A stretch of DNA of 64,000 bases from Proteobacteria bacterium UBA981 (GTDB taxonomy: Bacteria > Pseudomonadota > Gammaproteobacteria > Ga0077536), in assembly GCA_002292285.1 (NCBI GenBank), contig DBBP01000008.1, positions 447,876 through 511,875 on the forward strand. The letters run 5' to 3'. The notes beneath the pieces were generated by a model. It searched no databases and had not been told where the DNA came from. It saw nothing but the letters and a program-made list of their open reading frames with translations. How positions within the stretch are numbered: position 1 is the stretch's first letter; the number at the start of each line of letters is the position of its first letter. This document shows, in pieces, positions 62,963 to 64,000 of the stretch. The position numbers were made by a program, and so were the translations under genes.

Positions 62963-64000
62963 TCACGCTTCGAGCAATTCGAACAAGGTTTCGAACTGCG
63001 CGAGCGACTCCTTTTTCACAGGGTCAAGGGCAAGGCGAATCGTATCGGAGACTAACTCATTCTCCGCGACCAACTCCTCAAGGTGTTCGGTGACTCGTGC
63101 CGTATCGGTGTCATTCAATTCAAACACATAGCGTTCAAGATTGAAAAGCGCCATCACCTCAAGGTACTTGTGGCTCCAGCCAATCACGATTACCGGAACT
63201 GCGATCGATAGCGCCGCAACCATCGCGTGAAACCTGGAAACCGCGACCACATCACATAAGGCAACGAGTCGTTTGATGTCGATCGCATCAAGATCGCCGT
63301 CCACATATAAAAAGCGACTCTGATCCAGGCTTTCGAGACGGCTCCGGACGGCGCGAATTATCGGAAGATCATTATTCCGCAGCTCGTCACCGCCATCGGC
63401 TCGGGTTGCGTTGGGAAACAGCAAAACGACGCGACCATTCGCCAACTGTCCCTTGACGAGTGCTGCAAGATAGCCGACGTAGTCCCATCCCGCATTTTTC
63501 GCGACCACCGAACTTGGGCAGATTCCGACCACCACACGCCCCGCTGTGCGGGCGTATTCGAGTTCCTGGACAAGTCGATCTGCCTCAGGTGACGGCGCCA
63601 CGGTGAGCCGGTCTCGTGATTCGAGAAGAAATGCTGCGTCATTCGCGCGTTGCAGTAACCTGGCCTCGAGCCCAAGACCGGTGAGATTCGCCAACGTGCG
63701 GCTGCCGCGCGAAAAAATCGCTGTACAGCGCGGCAGCATGATGCGCGCCACGCTCCGATTCAGTCGATTATCAAACGAGCCGAGAGCCTGCGAGAACTTT
63801 ACAACAGGAATACCCAGCAGCATCGGGCACAAGATGGTCAATACATTGAACGGCAGAAATTTTTCTCGTCCGTCGACGAACGACACGCCCGCGAGATCGA
63901 CCAGAACGTCCGCCCGAGCCAGTGCGCGTCCGGATTTCGGTAGAACATCGATAAACCGCCGGAGCCCGAGTACGTGCAGCATCATGCCCACAAGCGCACC
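62963..64000 (-). CDS. Polysaccharide pyruvyl transferase family protein (partial, runs off the right edge)
   Basis: At least 345 residues; the frame is open to the window edge, so the true start may lie outside (GTG at 63991 is the last in-window candidate). Family features: DVLVDLAGVSFVDGR, KFSQALGSFDN, RGSRTLANLTGLGLEA, VVGICPSSVVAKN and VVAVSRFHAMVAALSIAVPVIVIGWSHKY, the nucleotide-binding region of CsaB/WcaK-type enzymes. They transfer pyruvate from PEP to sugars. It is co-transcribed with the flippase-like gene. Confidence 0.88.
   Translation of the reverse strand, partial: GALVGMMLHVLGLRRFIDVLPKSGRALARADVLVDLAGVSFVDGREKFLPFNVLTILCPMLLGIPVVKFSQALGSFDNRLNRSVARIMLPRCTAIFSRGSRTLANLTGLGLEARLLQRANDAAFLLESRDRLTVAPSPEADRLVQELEYARTAGRVVVGICPSSVVAKNAGWDYVGYLAALVKGQLANGRVVLLFPNATRADGGDELRNNDLPIIRAVRSRLESLDQSRFLYVDGDLDAIDIKRLVALCDVVAVSRFHAMVAALSIAVPVIVIGWSHKYLEVMALFNLERYVFELNDTDTARVTEHLEELVAENELVSDTIRLALDPVKKESLAQFETLFELLEA

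Noticed and set aside
1..64000. CRISPR array, insertion sequence or prophage
   Set aside because: No regularly spaced repeats, transposase or integrase motifs, or phage structural genes were seen on either strand.

Overview
This 64 kb window is chromosomal DNA, moderately GC-rich and gene-dense, most likely from an uncultured or little-studied gammaproteobacterium. The dnaX gene sits next to a short SRP RNA gene on the left edge, and most genes are catabolic enzymes. I see no transposase, phage gene, integrase, CRISPR array or rRNA. The only tRNA is the selenocysteine tRNA.

Layout. 1-1.3 kb: 5' part of dnaX and the 4.5S/SRP RNA gene. 1.7-6.6 kb: a minus-strand operon with a CX5R phosphatase, a free-standing PEP-synthase-type phosphohistidine (swivel) protein, two proteins I do not recognise, and an SDR. 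6.8-12.9 kb: secreted alpha/beta hydrolase, secreted cupin, DUF255/thioredoxin protein, FAD monooxygenase, MscS channel. 13-18 kb: CMD protein, APH-type kinase, a PQQ alcohol dehydrogenase with lanthanide-type metal ligands and its cytochrome c, and a secreted cyclase. 18-29.6 kb: single catabolic genes (ACC-synthase-like aminotransferase, SDR, GFA protein, GST, TauD dioxygenase, desaturase, M20 amidohydrolase, amidohydrolase-2, Bcr/CflA transporter, CitE-like lyase, MaoC-like protein). 29.8-33.4 kb: a run of cupins, two EthD proteins and a metallo-beta-lactamase-fold hydrolase.

33.6-43.4 kb is the most striking region: a selenocysteine locus. It carries an oxidoreductase-SelD fusion, a peroxiredoxin with an in-frame UGA, selC, selB, selA, and a UGSC-motif selenoprotein with its translationally coupled partner. 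Two genes that look like truncated ORFs are full-length once UGA is read as selenocysteine, and each UGA is followed by a SECIS-like hairpin. The locus therefore encodes the core decoding machinery and two of its clients.

43.7-62 kb: acyl-CoA catabolism (three crotonases, a double-domain acyl-CoA dehydrogenase, a DUF35 protein), a three-subunit molybdenum hydroxylase followed by a MoaD/ThiS-like protein, two amidohydrolases, a secreted SMP-30-like protein, a rifampicin-phosphotransferase-like dikinase and an LLM flavoprotein. 62-64 kb: a flippase-like membrane protein and a polysaccharide pyruvyl transferase that runs off the right edge.

Together the genes suggest a heterotroph that degrades complex organic compounds (steroid-, terpenoid- or aromatic-like acids are possible) through CoA thioesters, with selenium-, molybdenum- and probably lanthanide-dependent enzymes. 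Functions are inferred from motifs read by eye; no database search was run.
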